45,268 nucleotides of DNA from JAZGBC01 sp036444495 (GCA_036444495.1 JAZGBC010000160.1:1-45268), one strand, 5' to 3'; positions 34,209-42,730 are shown, counted from the stretch's first letter. Notes: generated from the sequence alone by a model not told the origin. Translations and numbers: made by a program.

Positions 34209-35285
34209 ATGCTGAGACGAGGAGTCTTGCGCGCCCTTGCGGGCGCAATCGCCGTCCTGTTGCTCGGGGCGGCGGGTCTTCCGGCCTATGCCCAGAGCAA
34301 ACCGATTGTCGTTCCCATCTTGAGCTGCCCCTTCGGCTGCGGCGTGGTCACCGGCAACACCTTGTTCGGCACCGTCATGGCCAAGGGCGGGGAACAGCTC
34401 ATGATCGCGGCCCAGGAAACGCCCGGCTACATGTACAACGTGCGCGCCATGGCGGCCGAAAAGCGCTGGAAGACCAACGTTTTCGGCACCGAGGACGTGA
34501 TCATCCAACTCGCGCTCCAGGGCGGCACGCCGGAGCTCAAGGAGTTCCTTCCCGAGCCCGTGCCCATCAAGTTCCAGCTCTTGCACGGGGAGGCCTATTG
34601 GGCCCAGGGCAAGTTCTTCGTGACCACGGACCCGAACATCAAGTCCATCGCCGACATGAAGGGCAAGCGGGTCTCACTCGGCCTGCGTGGGCAGAGCGAT
34701 TGGGGCGTTTACCCGCGTCTCATCCTCGAGCACGCCTATGGCATCACGCCGGACAACACCGACATCCGGCACATGACCCCGGGCGCGCTGACCCAGCAGT
34801 TGATCGACGGCACGACCGATGTGGCGGTCACCGGCTTCGGCACCGAGCCGAGCCAGACCTTCCACCTCATCACCGGGCCGCTGCGCAAGCTGCAGGCCTC
34901 GGGCAAGAAGATCTACTACATTCCCATCGAGCAGTCGGCCATCGACAAGGTGAACAAGAAGTTCCGCACCACCTTCGTGGCCAAGACGGTCAAGGCGGGC
35001 ACCATGCCGCAGCAGGACAAGGACCTCCTGATCGGCTTCGTGCGGGGCTACAAGGCGGTGCACCCGAACTTCCCCGAGGACGTCGCCTATCAGTTCGTCA
35101 AGGCGGTGCACAAGTACTCCGGGGAGATGAAGAAGCTCCACCCGCTCTGGGGCATGCTGACCCCGGACATGATGATCGACGGGTTGACCGAGGAGAACAC
35201 CCACCCCGGCGCCATCCGGGCCTACAAGGAGATCGGTATCTGGGATCTCAGGTTGAAAACGATCCCGGTCACCTATCCGGAATAG
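34209..35285 (+). CDS. TAXI-family TRAP transporter substrate-binding protein
   Basis: 358 aa with a strong RBS (GGGAGGAACG). A signal peptide ends near PAYAQSKPIV, so the protein is periplasmic. TAXI landmarks are VVTGNTLFGTVMAKGGEQLM, TEDVIIQLALQGG, SIADMKGKRVSLGLRGQSDW and ALTQQLIDGTTDVAVTGFGT. These proteins deliver a carboxylate or related ligand to a fused DctQM permease, which here follows in the same direction. The order SBP then permease, with hairpins in the gap, fits the need for excess binding protein. It is divergent from BKACE-SDR, which are candidates for processing the imported compound. Confidence 0.92.
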   Translation: MLRRGVLRALAGAIAVLLLGAAGLPAYAQSKPIVVPILSCPFGCGVVTGNTLFGTVMAKGGEQLMIAAQETPGYMYNVRAMAAEKRWKTNVFGTEDVIIQLALQGGTPELKEFLPEPVPIKFQLLHGEAYWAQGKFFVTTDPNIKSIADMKGKRVSLGLRGQSDWGVYPRLILEHAYGITPDNTDIRHMTPGALTQQLIDGTTDVAVTGFGTEPSQTFHLITGPLRKLQASGKKIYYIPIEQSAIDKVNKKFRTTFVAKTVKAGTMPQQDKDLLIGFVRGYKAVHPNFPEDVAYQFVKAVHKYSGEMKKLHPLWGMLTPDMMIDGLTEENTHPGAIRAYKEIGIWDLRLKTIPVTYPE

Positions 35286-35306
35286 GCTAGGCTAAACGGC
35301 CTTCTT

Positions 35307-35393
35307 GTCCCCGGCGTGGCGGCGCGGCCCGCGCCGGGGACTTCATTCTGAGACGAACGTGGCCCGGACCGCGCAGCCGCTCGGCCGGGCCAC
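35307..35393 (+). other. Two tandem strong hairpins between binding protein and permease genes
   Basis: GTCCCCGGCG at 35307-35316 pairs with CGCCGGGGAC at 35332-35341 (10 bp). GTGGCCCGG at 35359-35367 pairs with CCGGGCCAC at 35385-35393 (9 bp). Neither has a long T-run (TTCATTCT and TTCTAT follow), so they are probably partial terminators or 3'-end stabilisers that keep binding-protein mRNA in excess over permease mRNA. They are the only notable content of the 129-bp gap. Confidence 0.6.
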
Positions 35394-35414
35394 TTCTATG
35401 GCGGGGGCGGGGCG

Positions 35415-37364
35415 ATGGAGCAAACCTGGAAGACGGTCAGACTCGCGCTCAGCGTGCCGTTCTGGGCGGCGGGCGCGGTGTTGACCTTCTACATCGGCCT
35501 GAACGTCTTCGGCTTCATCCGCAATTCCTCGGAGCACTACGCCACCTTCGTGCTGGCCATCGTGGTCATGACGGGGCTGCTCGCCCTGCGCAACGCGGTC
35601 GACAGGCAGGGCGGCCGGGCCCCGGATTGGCGTTTCTGGGCGCGCTTGGCCGCCGCATTGCTGGGCTCGCTGCTGGCCACCGCGGGCGCGGGCTTCGTCC
35701 TGCTGAATGCCGTGCGTTTCGAGATGATTCAGCCCTTCTTCGAGCCCTTCGATGTCCAGATGGGGCTGGTGCTCGCGGCGGGCATCCTGATCCTCACCTG
35801 GATCCACTGGGGACCGCTTCTGACCGCCATCGTGGTCGGCGCGATCGTTTATTTCTTCTACGGCCATCAGATCGGGAACGTGCTGTTCGCCCACCCGGAG
35901 TACGACACCAACTTCGTGATGAACTACGTCAGCCTGGGGACCAACCAGGGCTTCTACTGGCTGGCGCAGGTGGCCGCCGACAGCATCTATTTCCTGATCT
36001 TCTACGCCGCCATCCTGCTCGGCCTGGGCATGCTCCAGATGGTGCTCGAGATCGGCAAGGTAAGCGGCCGCTACATCCATGGCGGCGCGTCCTTCCCCGC
36101 CATCGTGGGCAGCGGCATCGTGGCCTCTGTCATGGGCCAGGCGGTATCCAACGTGGTGCTGACCGGCCGTTTCACCATCCCCATGATGAAGGAGAACGGC
36201 TACCGCGCTTCCATGGCCGGGGCGATCGAGGCGGTGGCCTCGACCTCGGGGCAGATCATGCCGCCGATCCTGGGCCTGGCCGGCTTCATCATCGCCTCGT
36301 TCCTCAACGTGCCCTATATCGAGGTCGCCCTGTCCGCGCTCATCCCCGCGTTTCTGTTCCTGAGCGGCGTTACCATTGGGATCCTGATCTATGCCCGGCG
36401 CTATAAGCTACCCAAGCTGGAGACGCGGGCCGACCGCAAGCTCATCCTGCGCATGCTGCCCGCCTTTCTCGGCTCCTTCATCGTGGTCCTGGTACTCCTG
36501 CTCAATTACCACTCGCCGGCCTTCGCCGGCCTGGCCGGAACCGCCGTGGCCCTGGTGCTCTGCCTCTTTCAGGGCCGCTACCGGCCCAAGCTGAAAAAGT
36601 TTCTCGAATCCGTCGAGGACGGGCTGGTGCTCATCGCCCTGCTCTCGCTGCTGCTCATCGCCATCGGGCCGCTCGGGCAGGTGATCCTGACCACCAACCT
36701 GTCCGGACGGCTGGGCGCGGCGCTGGTGGGTATCCTGCCCGACATCAAGGTGGTGCTGCTGCTCGGCGCCATGGTGGTGTCGCTGGTACTCGGCATGGGG
36801 CTGCCGACGCCCGTCGCCTACGTGGTGGTGGTGCTGGCGCTTTCGCCCTTCCTTCAGCAGTTGGGCGTGCCGGCGCTGCACGCGCATTTTTTCGTCTTCT
36901 ACTTCGCGGTCTTCTCCACCCTGACCCCGCCCGTTGCGGTCAGCGTGTTGGCCGCGGCCAAGCTGGCCAACGCCCGCTTCCTGGACACCGCCGCCGACGC
37001 CATGAAGCTGGCGGTGACCACCTTCCTTATTCCCTTCGCTTTCGTCTTTCACCCCCAGCTGCTGTCCTTTCCCAACCTCACCTGGTCGGTGATCCCGCCG
37101 GTTGTTCTCCTGCTCGTGCTGCAATGGACGGTCTCGGTCGCCGCCTACGGCTATTTCCGGCGCAATCTCGGGGCGGTAGAGCGCACGGCCTTCACGCTCG
37201 TTTCCCTGGCCGGCTTCCTCGCCATCGTGACGCCGGGAGCCACCACCAAGCTCCTGTTCGCCCTGTTGCTGGTCTTGACCATGGGTTGGATCCTGCTGGC
37301 GCCCGCGGGCCGCGCCGCCGCCCTGGCCAACACCGAGCCCCGACGTAACGAGGAATCGTCGTGA
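35415..37364 (+). CDS. TRAP transporter fused permease (DctQM type)
   Basis: 649 aa, an inner-membrane protein with many helices. The first third (FWAAGAVLTFYIGLNVFGFI, then FVLAIVVMTGLLAL) is the small-subunit-like part. The rest is the DctM-like carrier, including VGSGIVASVMGQAVSNVVLT, EAVASTSGQIMPPILGLAGF, VLGMGLPTPVAYVVVVLALS and FAVFSTLTPPVAVSVLAAAK. It works with the TAXI protein upstream, using the sodium gradient in characterised relatives. Its stop overlaps the start of a decayed GST gene as GTGA, showing that a third gene was once coupled to it. Confidence 0.93.
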   Translation: MEQTWKTVRLALSVPFWAAGAVLTFYIGLNVFGFIRNSSEHYATFVLAIVVMTGLLALRNAVDRQGGRAPDWRFWARLAAALLGSLLATAGAGFVLLNAVRFEMIQPFFEPFDVQMGLVLAAGILILTWIHWGPLLTAIVVGAIVYFFYGHQIGNVLFAHPEYDTNFVMNYVSLGTNQGFYWLAQVAADSIYFLIFYAAILLGLGMLQMVLEIGKVSGRYIHGGASFPAIVGSGIVASVMGQAVSNVVLTGRFTIPMMKENGYRASMAGAIEAVASTSGQIMPPILGLAGFIIASFLNVPYIEVALSALIPAFLFLSGVTIGILIYARRYKLPKLETRADRKLILRMLPAFLGSFIVVLVLLLNYHSPAFAGLAGTAVALVLCLFQGRYRPKLKKFLESVEDGLVLIALLSLLLIAIGPLGQVILTTNLSGRLGAALVGILPDIKVVLLLGAMVVSLVLGMGLPTPVAYVVVVLALSPFLQQLGVPALHAHFFVFYFAVFSTLTPPVAVSVLAAAKLANARFLDTAADAMKLAVTTFLIPFAFVFHPQLLSFPNLTWSVIPPVVLLLVLQWTVSVAAYGYFRRNLGAVERTAFTLVSLAGFLAIVTPGATTKLLFALLLVLTMGWILLAPAGRAAALANTEPRRNEESS

Positions 37365-37463
37365 TCCTGATCGGCCGGTACTTTTCCCCTTTCACCCGGC
37401 GCGTAGCCGTCACGCTGCGCCGAGTCGCCGGCCTTCGCCGCGACCCAGCCGGAGCCCGGTTGA
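37361..37463 (+). pseudogene. Glutathione S-transferase remnant with an internal deletion
   Basis: A GTG at 37361, overlapping the permease stop, reads MILIGRYFSPFTRRVAVTLR when taken as a start. This is the N-terminal thioredoxin-fold strand and helix of GSTs, with the SPFxRRVAV pattern. After about 20 codons the frame changes. The frame from 37419 reads AESPAFAATQPEPG and a stop at 37463, like GST C-termini (LPAFxAT-P). About 180 codons between the two ends are missing. The first frame continues to 37504 without similarity. It was probably a translationally coupled GST that has been lost. Confidence 0.7.
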
Positions 37464-37487
37464 GCGCGAAGCCGCGTAACTGGCCGC

Positions 37488-37988
37488 TCAGGCCGGCTCG
37501 ATGACGAAAAGGGCCTGGTCGTATTCCACCGCGGTCGCGTTCTCGACGGCGATCTCCACGATGCGGCCGGCTTCCTGCGCCTCGATCGTGGTGAAGAGCT
37601 TCATGACCTCGATCATGCAGACGGGATCGCCCGGCTCGACGCGGTCGCCGACTTCGACGAAGGGCGGGTCCTGGGGGCTGGGCGCGCGGTAGAAGGTGCC
37701 GACCATGGGCGCCCGGATCGTCACCAGGCCGTTGCTGTGCGCCGCCGCTTCCCCCGCCCCCTCGGCGCGCCGGGCCACGGGCGTAGTCTCCGACCCCCCC
37801 GTCTCGAAGGCCGCCGCAGTGCCTGCCGCCGCCTTTTCGCTATCGCTATAGTCCGCCTCCGCCTGCCCGTCCGCGCCGCGCCGGCGCACGACAAGCCGCA
37901 TATCGTCCAGCTCGACGATCAGCTCCTGGCAATCGCTGGCGTCGATCAGCTTGATGATCTCGGCCACGTCCTTGTAGCTAAGGGCCAC
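37488..37988 (-). CDS. Biotin carboxyl carrier protein (AccB-like)
   Basis: 166 aa from a GTG at 37988 (reverse strand GTGGCCCTTAGC). An N-terminal helical part (YKDVAEIIKLIDASDCQELI) leads into an Ala/Gly-rich linker and the biotinyl domain IRAPMVGTFYRAPSPQDPPF...VEVGDRVEPGDPVCMIEVMK. The biotin lysine is in EVMKL (EAMKM in the canonical AccB), seen in carriers of special carboxylases. No biotin carboxylase (accC) is adjacent. Its upstream neighbour is IclR on the same strand, and the PYC-type carboxyltransferase is divergent. This suggests a dedicated carboxylation system using AccC encoded elsewhere (inference). Confidence 0.88.
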   Translation of the reverse strand: MALSYKDVAEIIKLIDASDCQELIVELDDMRLVVRRRGADGQAEADYSDSEKAAAGTAAAFETGGSETTPVARRAEGAGEAAAHSNGLVTIRAPMVGTFYRAPSPQDPPFVEVGDRVEPGDPVCMIEVMKLFTTIEAQEAGRIVEIAVENATAVEYDQALFVIEPA

Positions 37989-38031
37989 CTTGTTTACCCA
38001 TTCTCTCTTGCCTTCGCCGCCGCCTCGCCCA

Positions 38032-38859
38032 TTACATTTCCTCGGCGAAGGTCTCGGAAAGCTTTTCCGCGGCCTCGCGCAGCAGCGGCACCTGCGCGCG
38101 CGCCTGTTCCAGGGTCATGCGCGCCTCGGGCGCCGAAAAGGCGATCCCGGCGCAAAGGCCCCCTTGGGGCCCGGTGACCGGCACCGCGAGGCAGACGACC
38201 CCGGACATGAACTCCTGATTGTCGGTCGCGTAACCTCTGCGGCGAATGTCTGCGAGTTCGGCGAGCAGGCGATCCCGCGCGGTGATGGTGTTCTCCGTAT
38301 AGCGCTTGAGCGGCAGCGTCGTGAGAGTCTTCTCGAGCTGCGCCTCGGGCAGTTTGCTGAGGAACAGCTTGCCCAGCGAGGTGCAGTGCAGCGGCACCCG
38401 GCTGCCCGGCTCGAAACGCAGGCCGAGCGGCCAGGCGGCCTCGACGCGATCGAGATAGACCACCTCGTTGCCGGACATGACGCCCAGGTTGCAGGTCTCG
38501 CCGATCTCCTCGGACAGGGCCTTGAGGATGCCGTGGCGCGGGCCGCGCCGGGCGGCCGCCTGCAGCACCTGAAGGGCCAGCTGCACGAGCCGCTTGCCCT
38601 CGACGAAGCGCCGGCTGCCCGGCTCGCGCTCCAGGTAGCCCAGGCCCTCCAGCGCCGTGCCGATGCGGTGCGCCGTGGGTTTTGACAGGTGCAGCATGGC
38701 CGAGAGCTCCGCGATCGAGACCGGGTGGCCGTCGCGCACCACCGCTTCGAGGATCCTGAGCGCCTTGCCGGTCGACCCGGCGCCCTCTTCGGCGGCGGGG
38801 GCGGCCCCGGGGCGTTCCCCGCGAGGTTCGATGGGTTGTTGCGTCTGGATCGTAGGCAC
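38032..38859 (-). CDS. IclR-family transcriptional regulator
   Basis: About 275 aa from a GTG at 38859; a TTG at 38901 would give a 289-aa form and neither start has a strong RBS. The N-terminal winged HTH is GKALRILEAVVRDGHPVSIA, ELSAMLHLSKPTAHRIGTAL. The C-terminal effector domain is clear (ALSEEIGETCNLGVMSGNEV, VPLHCTSLGKLFLSKL, GIAFSAPEARM). IclR proteins usually bind a small aromatic, keto- or hydroxy-acid effector. It is 43 nt upstream of the BCCP gene and divergent from the carboxyltransferase; the 31-bp site lies between. It is the only regulator in the 32-40 kb set. Confidence 0.92.
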   Translation of the reverse strand: MPTIQTQQPIEPRGERPGAAPAAEEGAGSTGKALRILEAVVRDGHPVSIAELSAMLHLSKPTAHRIGTALEGLGYLEREPGSRRFVEGKRLVQLALQVLQAAARRGPRHGILKALSEEIGETCNLGVMSGNEVVYLDRVEAAWPLGLRFEPGSRVPLHCTSLGKLFLSKLPEAQLEKTLTTLPLKRYTENTITARDRLLAELADIRRRGYATDNQEFMSGVVCLAVPVTGPQGGLCAGIAFSAPEARMTLEQARAQVPLLREAAEKLSETFAEEM

Positions 38860-38917
38860 GCGGCAATTCCGGCTTTCTTGACAGGGAATAGGGTGTGGCA
38901 AATTATGATTGCTGCAA

Positions 38918-38948
38918 AAAATGAAATCAATCGTCTTGCATGTCGGAA
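38918..38948. promoter_or_regulatory. Shared operator-like site, copy 2 (IclR / carboxyltransferase divergent promoter)
   Basis: It matches the 34067-34097 site at 28 of 31 columns: AAAATGAAATCAATCGT, one variable base, TTGCAT, two variable bases, CGGAA. The dyad here reads ATGAAAT-N7-CTTGCAT. The ATG inside TTGCATG at 38940 is an in-frame start candidate for the carboxyltransferase, but it lacks an RBS. It is more likely that the site is upstream of the real GTG start at 38979. Binding there would serve both arms. Confidence 0.65.
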
Positions 38949-38978
38949 TTCACCTCCCAGGCCCCAGGGGGACCGGAA

Positions 38979-40463
38979 GTGCCTAGTCCGCGACGCGTGC
39001 GCCTGATCGACGTCACCCTGCGCGACGCCCACCAGTGCCTCTGGGCGACCCGCATGACCACCGCCATGATGCGGGATATCGCGCCGCTTCTGGACCGCGC
39101 CGGCTTCGAGGCCATCGATCTGGTGGGCGGGGCGGTCTTCGACGTCATGGTGCGTTACCTGCGCGAGGACCCCTGGGAGCGCATGCGCATCCTGAGCGCC
39201 TGGGTGACCGAGACGCCGCTCATCGTGCACCACCGGGGCCAGAGCCTCTTTACCTTCGAGTTCTTCCCCGACGACGTGGTCGAGCGCACGGCCGAGCGCA
39301 TCGCGGCCAACGGCATCCGCTATCACACGCTCTACGATGCCTTGAACGACATGCGCAACCTGGAGGTCCCGGTGCGCGCGGCCAAGAACGTGGGCCTGCA
39401 CACCGTGGGCGGCCTGGTCTACACCCACAGCCCTGTCCACACCGACCAATACTATACCGGCAAGGCGCGCGAGCTGATCGCGCTCGATGTCGACGGCGTC
39501 TTCATCAAGGACCCCAGCGGCCTTCTCACGCCCGAACGGGTGGCGACCCTGGTCCCCGCGCTCAAGGCGGTCTGCGGCGAACTCCCGCTACAGCTTCATA
39601 TGCACTGCCTGACGGGGCTCGCGCCCTATGCCGCGCTGCAGGCGGTGGAGCACGGCGTCGAGGTGGTGCACACGGCCACCTCGGTCATCGCCAACGGCGC
39701 CTCCCACTCGCCCACCGAGCTGTTCACGCGCAACTGCCGGCGCCGCGGCCACGAGGTCTCGATCGACCTGGAACCCGTGGAGCAGGCGGCCGAGAAGCTC
39801 GCCTTCATCGCCGAGCGCGAGGACAAGGCCCTGGGCCGGCCGCTGGAGTACGAGGAGTTCCATTTCCACCATCAGGTTCCGGGCGGCATGGTCTCGAACC
39901 TGAAATACCAGTTGGAGACCATGGGCATCGCCGAGCGCCTGGAAGAGATACTGGAGGAGGCGGGGCATGTGCGCGCGGACCTGGGCTATCCCATCGTGGT
40001 CAGCCCCTTCGCCCAGTTCATCATCACCCAGGCGGTGCTCAACGTCATGGGCAAGGACCAGGGCCGGGAGCGCTACGCCACCGTGCCCGACGAGGTGCGC
40101 CGCTATGTCATGGGCGGCTATGGCGAGATCGCCGGGACCATCGAGCCCGATCTCTACGACCGGATCGCGCGTGGCGCGGAACCCGCCACCGAACGCCCCG
40201 GCGCGCTGGTGCCACCGGCGCTGGAGCGCATCCGCAAGGAGCGCGGTCCCTTCGAGTCCGACGACGACCTGCTGCTGGCCGCTTTCTACGGCGAGACGGA
40301 ATACGGCGCGCTCAAGGCCGCCGGCCCGATCGATACCGACTACGCGCTCGGCCCTTCGCCACTCGTCACCCTGGTCAAGGAGATCGCGGCGCGCCCCGAC
40401 ATCAAGTCGCTGCGCATCACGGGCCGCAACGGCCGGAGGCCTCGGGTTGGTGCCGCGGGCTAG
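38979..40463 (+). CDS. PYC/OadA-type carboxyltransferase (HMGL-like barrel)
   Basis: 494 aa from a GTG at 38979 behind AGGGGG; using the ATG at 38940 adds 13 residues but lies in the operator-like site with no RBS. The barrel begins RLIDVTLRDAHQCLWATRMT (the RDxxQ core), with LVGGAVFDVMVRYLREDPWE, KNVGLHTVGGLVYTHSPVHT, FIKDPSGLLTPERV, and LQLHMHCLTGLAPYAALQAV. The conserved biotin-carboxyl handling region includes HHQVPGGMVSNL. The C-terminal conserved PYC_OADA domain is present but there is no biotinyl domain. It transfers carboxyl between carboxybiotin (presumably on the divergent BCCP) and an acceptor or donor such as pyruvate, oxaloacetate or another keto acid. Confidence 0.9.
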   Translation: MPSPRRVRLIDVTLRDAHQCLWATRMTTAMMRDIAPLLDRAGFEAIDLVGGAVFDVMVRYLREDPWERMRILSAWVTETPLIVHHRGQSLFTFEFFPDDVVERTAERIAANGIRYHTLYDALNDMRNLEVPVRAAKNVGLHTVGGLVYTHSPVHTDQYYTGKARELIALDVDGVFIKDPSGLLTPERVATLVPALKAVCGELPLQLHMHCLTGLAPYAALQAVEHGVEVVHTATSVIANGASHSPTELFTRNCRRRGHEVSIDLEPVEQAAEKLAFIAEREDKALGRPLEYEEFHFHHQVPGGMVSNLKYQLETMGIAERLEEILEEAGHVRADLGYPIVVSPFAQFIITQAVLNVMGKDQGRERYATVPDEVRRYVMGGYGEIAGTIEPDLYDRIARGAEPATERPGALVPPALERIRKERGPFESDDDLLLAAFYGETEYGALKAAGPIDTDYALGPSPLVTLVKEIAARPDIKSLRITGRNGRRPRVGAAG

Positions 40464-40687
40464 ACGCCGCCCCTCTCGCAGGAGCCGGCCAGCCTGCCCT
40501 GCCCCTCCGCTTTCATACTGCCATGGATTCCCCGGACGAAGTTTTCAGAAACCACACCGGTACCGCGACAAAATGCTAGAATTTCTGCGGTCGACGGAGT
40601 TTCCCGGCAGGGACAGCGTATCCAAGGAATACAATCGACGCCGTTTCGTGCGTTATCTGCAAAATGTAGGTTGAAAGAGATCGTATT

Positions 40688-42730
40688 ATGACCGCCAAGA
40701 CGACTTACTCCTCGTGTTACCAGTGCGCTTACGATTGTCCGATAACCGTGATTAGCGAGGGAGAAGAGGTCATTTCTGTCGCACATCCCGATTGTGTGCG
40801 GGCGGAAGCGATGCTTGAGCAACGGGATAGCGAGAGACGCCTGATCCGGCCACAGATTCGCGCAAGCTCCAGTGATGATTGGCGGAACGTGTCATGGCGC
40901 GATGCGATCTCTCACGGTGCGAAAAAACTCCGGGAAATCCGTGACCGTTACGGCCCGGATGCGATCGCCTTCGCGGTTGGCTACACCAAAGAGGTGCGAC
41001 CGTATTTACAACGGCTCGCCTATTCCTTCGGCTCTCCCCATTACATCACCGAATCCAGTTGCTGTTTCGGAGCGGGCTATGTGGCTGCCGCGATCACGTT
41101 GGGCGAGGAGTACAGTTATTACCTCGGCCCGAGCCGGGCCAACGTTCCGGAGAGCCGGTGCCGGCTCGTTTGGTCCAATAATCCAACCGAGAGCCAGTTG
41201 CCCTTTGATCGCCACCACCTGATTACCGGGGCAGCGAAGGTGCCGACGATCGTGGTTGATCCGCGCCGCAGCCCGCTGGCGGAACGTGCGGCCATACACC
41301 TGATGTTGCGCCCCGGAAGCGACGGAGCGCTGGCCTTGGGGCTGGCCCACGTCATTTTCGAGGAGGGCTTGGAGGACGAGGACTTTCTGGCCAAGCACGC
41401 CCACGGGCTGGAAGAGTACAAGCGCTATGTGAAAGGTTTCACGCCCGAGTTGACAAGCGAGATCACTTGGGTTGCGAAGGAAAAGATCATCGAGGCGGCG
41501 CGGCTCTACGCCTCATCGCGCCCGGCGCAGATCACCATCTCGCCCACAGCCACCGTCCACCACAGCAATGGTTTCCAGAACCATCGCGCCGTTCTCCTGC
41601 TTTCGGCTATCTGCGGTAATTTGGACATCACCGGCGGCAACAAGCCATCTGGAAACCGATTGCTGGGGAAGAACGTCTCCTTGCGCGAGGAAAAGTTGTC
41701 AGAGCACGGCAAGGAGATGGGCGAAGCGGAGTTCCCCGTTTTCACCAAGCATTACGGACAGGGCCAGGCTATGGCGCTAGCGGATTACATCGAGTCGGGC
41801 AAAGTGAAGGCGGTCTTTTCCGTCGGCATGAACCTGATGATGTGGCCGAATTCCAAAAGGTTGGAGCGGGCGCTTCATTCCCTGGAATTCTTCAGCACCA
41901 GCGATTTCTTTCCCACCCCCACCGTCGAGGCGGCGTCGATCTTCTTTCCGGCCGCCACCCACCTGGAACGGCAGTCGCTCATCATCGACGCCAAGGGCCG
42001 GGTGCAATACCGGCCTGCCGCGGTTCCGCCACGCGGGGAGGCAAAGGGGGATACGGAACTGGTTTTCGACATGGCGGCGGCGTTGGGGCTGGACAACATG
42101 TTCTGGGGCGGCAATATCCACGCCAGTTTCAACGAACGGCTGCAACCCACCGGCCTGTGCTTCGACGATCTGCCCGCGGATGGAAAAAGCGTCCCCGTCG
42201 AGGTGCCGGCCATCCCGGATCTCAGTTACGAGCAGAATGGTTTTGGCACACCAAGCGGCAAGGTCGAATTTGCCAGTACGACCTTGGAAAAGGCCGGTCA
42301 TAATGCTCTACCCGTTTACAAGGAACCGTACTGGAGTCCGATAAGTACGCCGGAGGTCGCCAAGGACTTTCCGCTGATCCTCACCTCCGGTGGCCGTAGC
42401 GCCAACTACACCCACTCGCAGGGGCGGTTTCTGGCAACGCTGAGAAATCGCGAACCTGGACCTCGCTTGCAATTGAATCTTGATGACGCCAGGGAGCGCG
42501 GCATCGAGGACGGTGACCGGGTGGCGGTTACCTCGCCGCTCGGCAAGATCGAGATGAACGCATGGCTGACGGAAATCTTGCCTCCCGGCGTGGCGCACGC
42601 CTTCCACGGATGGGCAGAGGCCAATATCAATGACCTTATTCCCGATCAAGGCCTTGATCCGATCTCCGGCTATCCCCCTTTTAAGTCTAGCCTTTGCGAG
42701 GTTTCCAAGAGTTCTCGAACCTTATCGTAG
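40688..42730 (+). CDS. Soluble molybdopterin oxidoreductase, substrate unknown
   Basis: 680 aa without a Tat or Sec signal, so cytoplasmic. The N-terminal [4Fe-4S] motif is Cys10-x2-Cys13-x3-Cys17-x18-Cys36 (CYQCAYDC...PDCVRAE), with a tight final spacing. A candidate Mo ligand is Cys125 or Cys126 in TESSCCFGAGY. Later landmarks are MLRPGSDGALALGLAHVI, QITISPTATVHHSNGFQNHR, LSAICGNLDITGGN and the C-terminal ARERGIEDGDRVAVTSPLG. It is related to DMSO-reductase-superfamily enzymes such as acetylene hydratase and thiosulfate-reductase-like proteins, but I cannot name a substrate. GC sampled by eye is about 52-55 percent, lower than its neighbours, suggesting transfer. It converges on the FadJ-like gene. 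Confidence 0.88.
   Translation: MTAKTTYSSCYQCAYDCPITVISEGEEVISVAHPDCVRAEAMLEQRDSERRLIRPQIRASSSDDWRNVSWRDAISHGAKKLREIRDRYGPDAIAFAVGYTKEVRPYLQRLAYSFGSPHYITESSCCFGAGYVAAAITLGEEYSYYLGPSRANVPESRCRLVWSNNPTESQLPFDRHHLITGAAKVPTIVVDPRRSPLAERAAIHLMLRPGSDGALALGLAHVIFEEGLEDEDFLAKHAHGLEEYKRYVKGFTPELTSEITWVAKEKIIEAARLYASSRPAQITISPTATVHHSNGFQNHRAVLLLSAICGNLDITGGNKPSGNRLLGKNVSLREEKLSEHGKEMGEAEFPVFTKHYGQGQAMALADYIESGKVKAVFSVGMNLMMWPNSKRLERALHSLEFFSTSDFFPTPTVEAASIFFPAATHLERQSLIIDAKGRVQYRPAAVPPRGEAKGDTELVFDMAAALGLDNMFWGGNIHASFNERLQPTGLCFDDLPADGKSVPVEVPAIPDLSYEQNGFGTPSGKVEFASTTLEKAGHNALPVYKEPYWSPISTPEVAKDFPLILTSGGRSANYTHSQGRFLATLRNREPGPRLQLNLDDARERGIEDGDRVAVTSPLGKIEMNAWLTEILPPGVAHAFHGWAEANINDLIPDQGLDPISGYPPFKSSLCEVSKSSRTLS

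Noticed and set aside
37488..37988. Canonical acetyl-CoA carboxylase accBC operon
   Set aside because: No accC follows, the biotin site is EVMKL, and the divergent partner is a PYC-type carboxyltransferase, so a housekeeping role is not supported.
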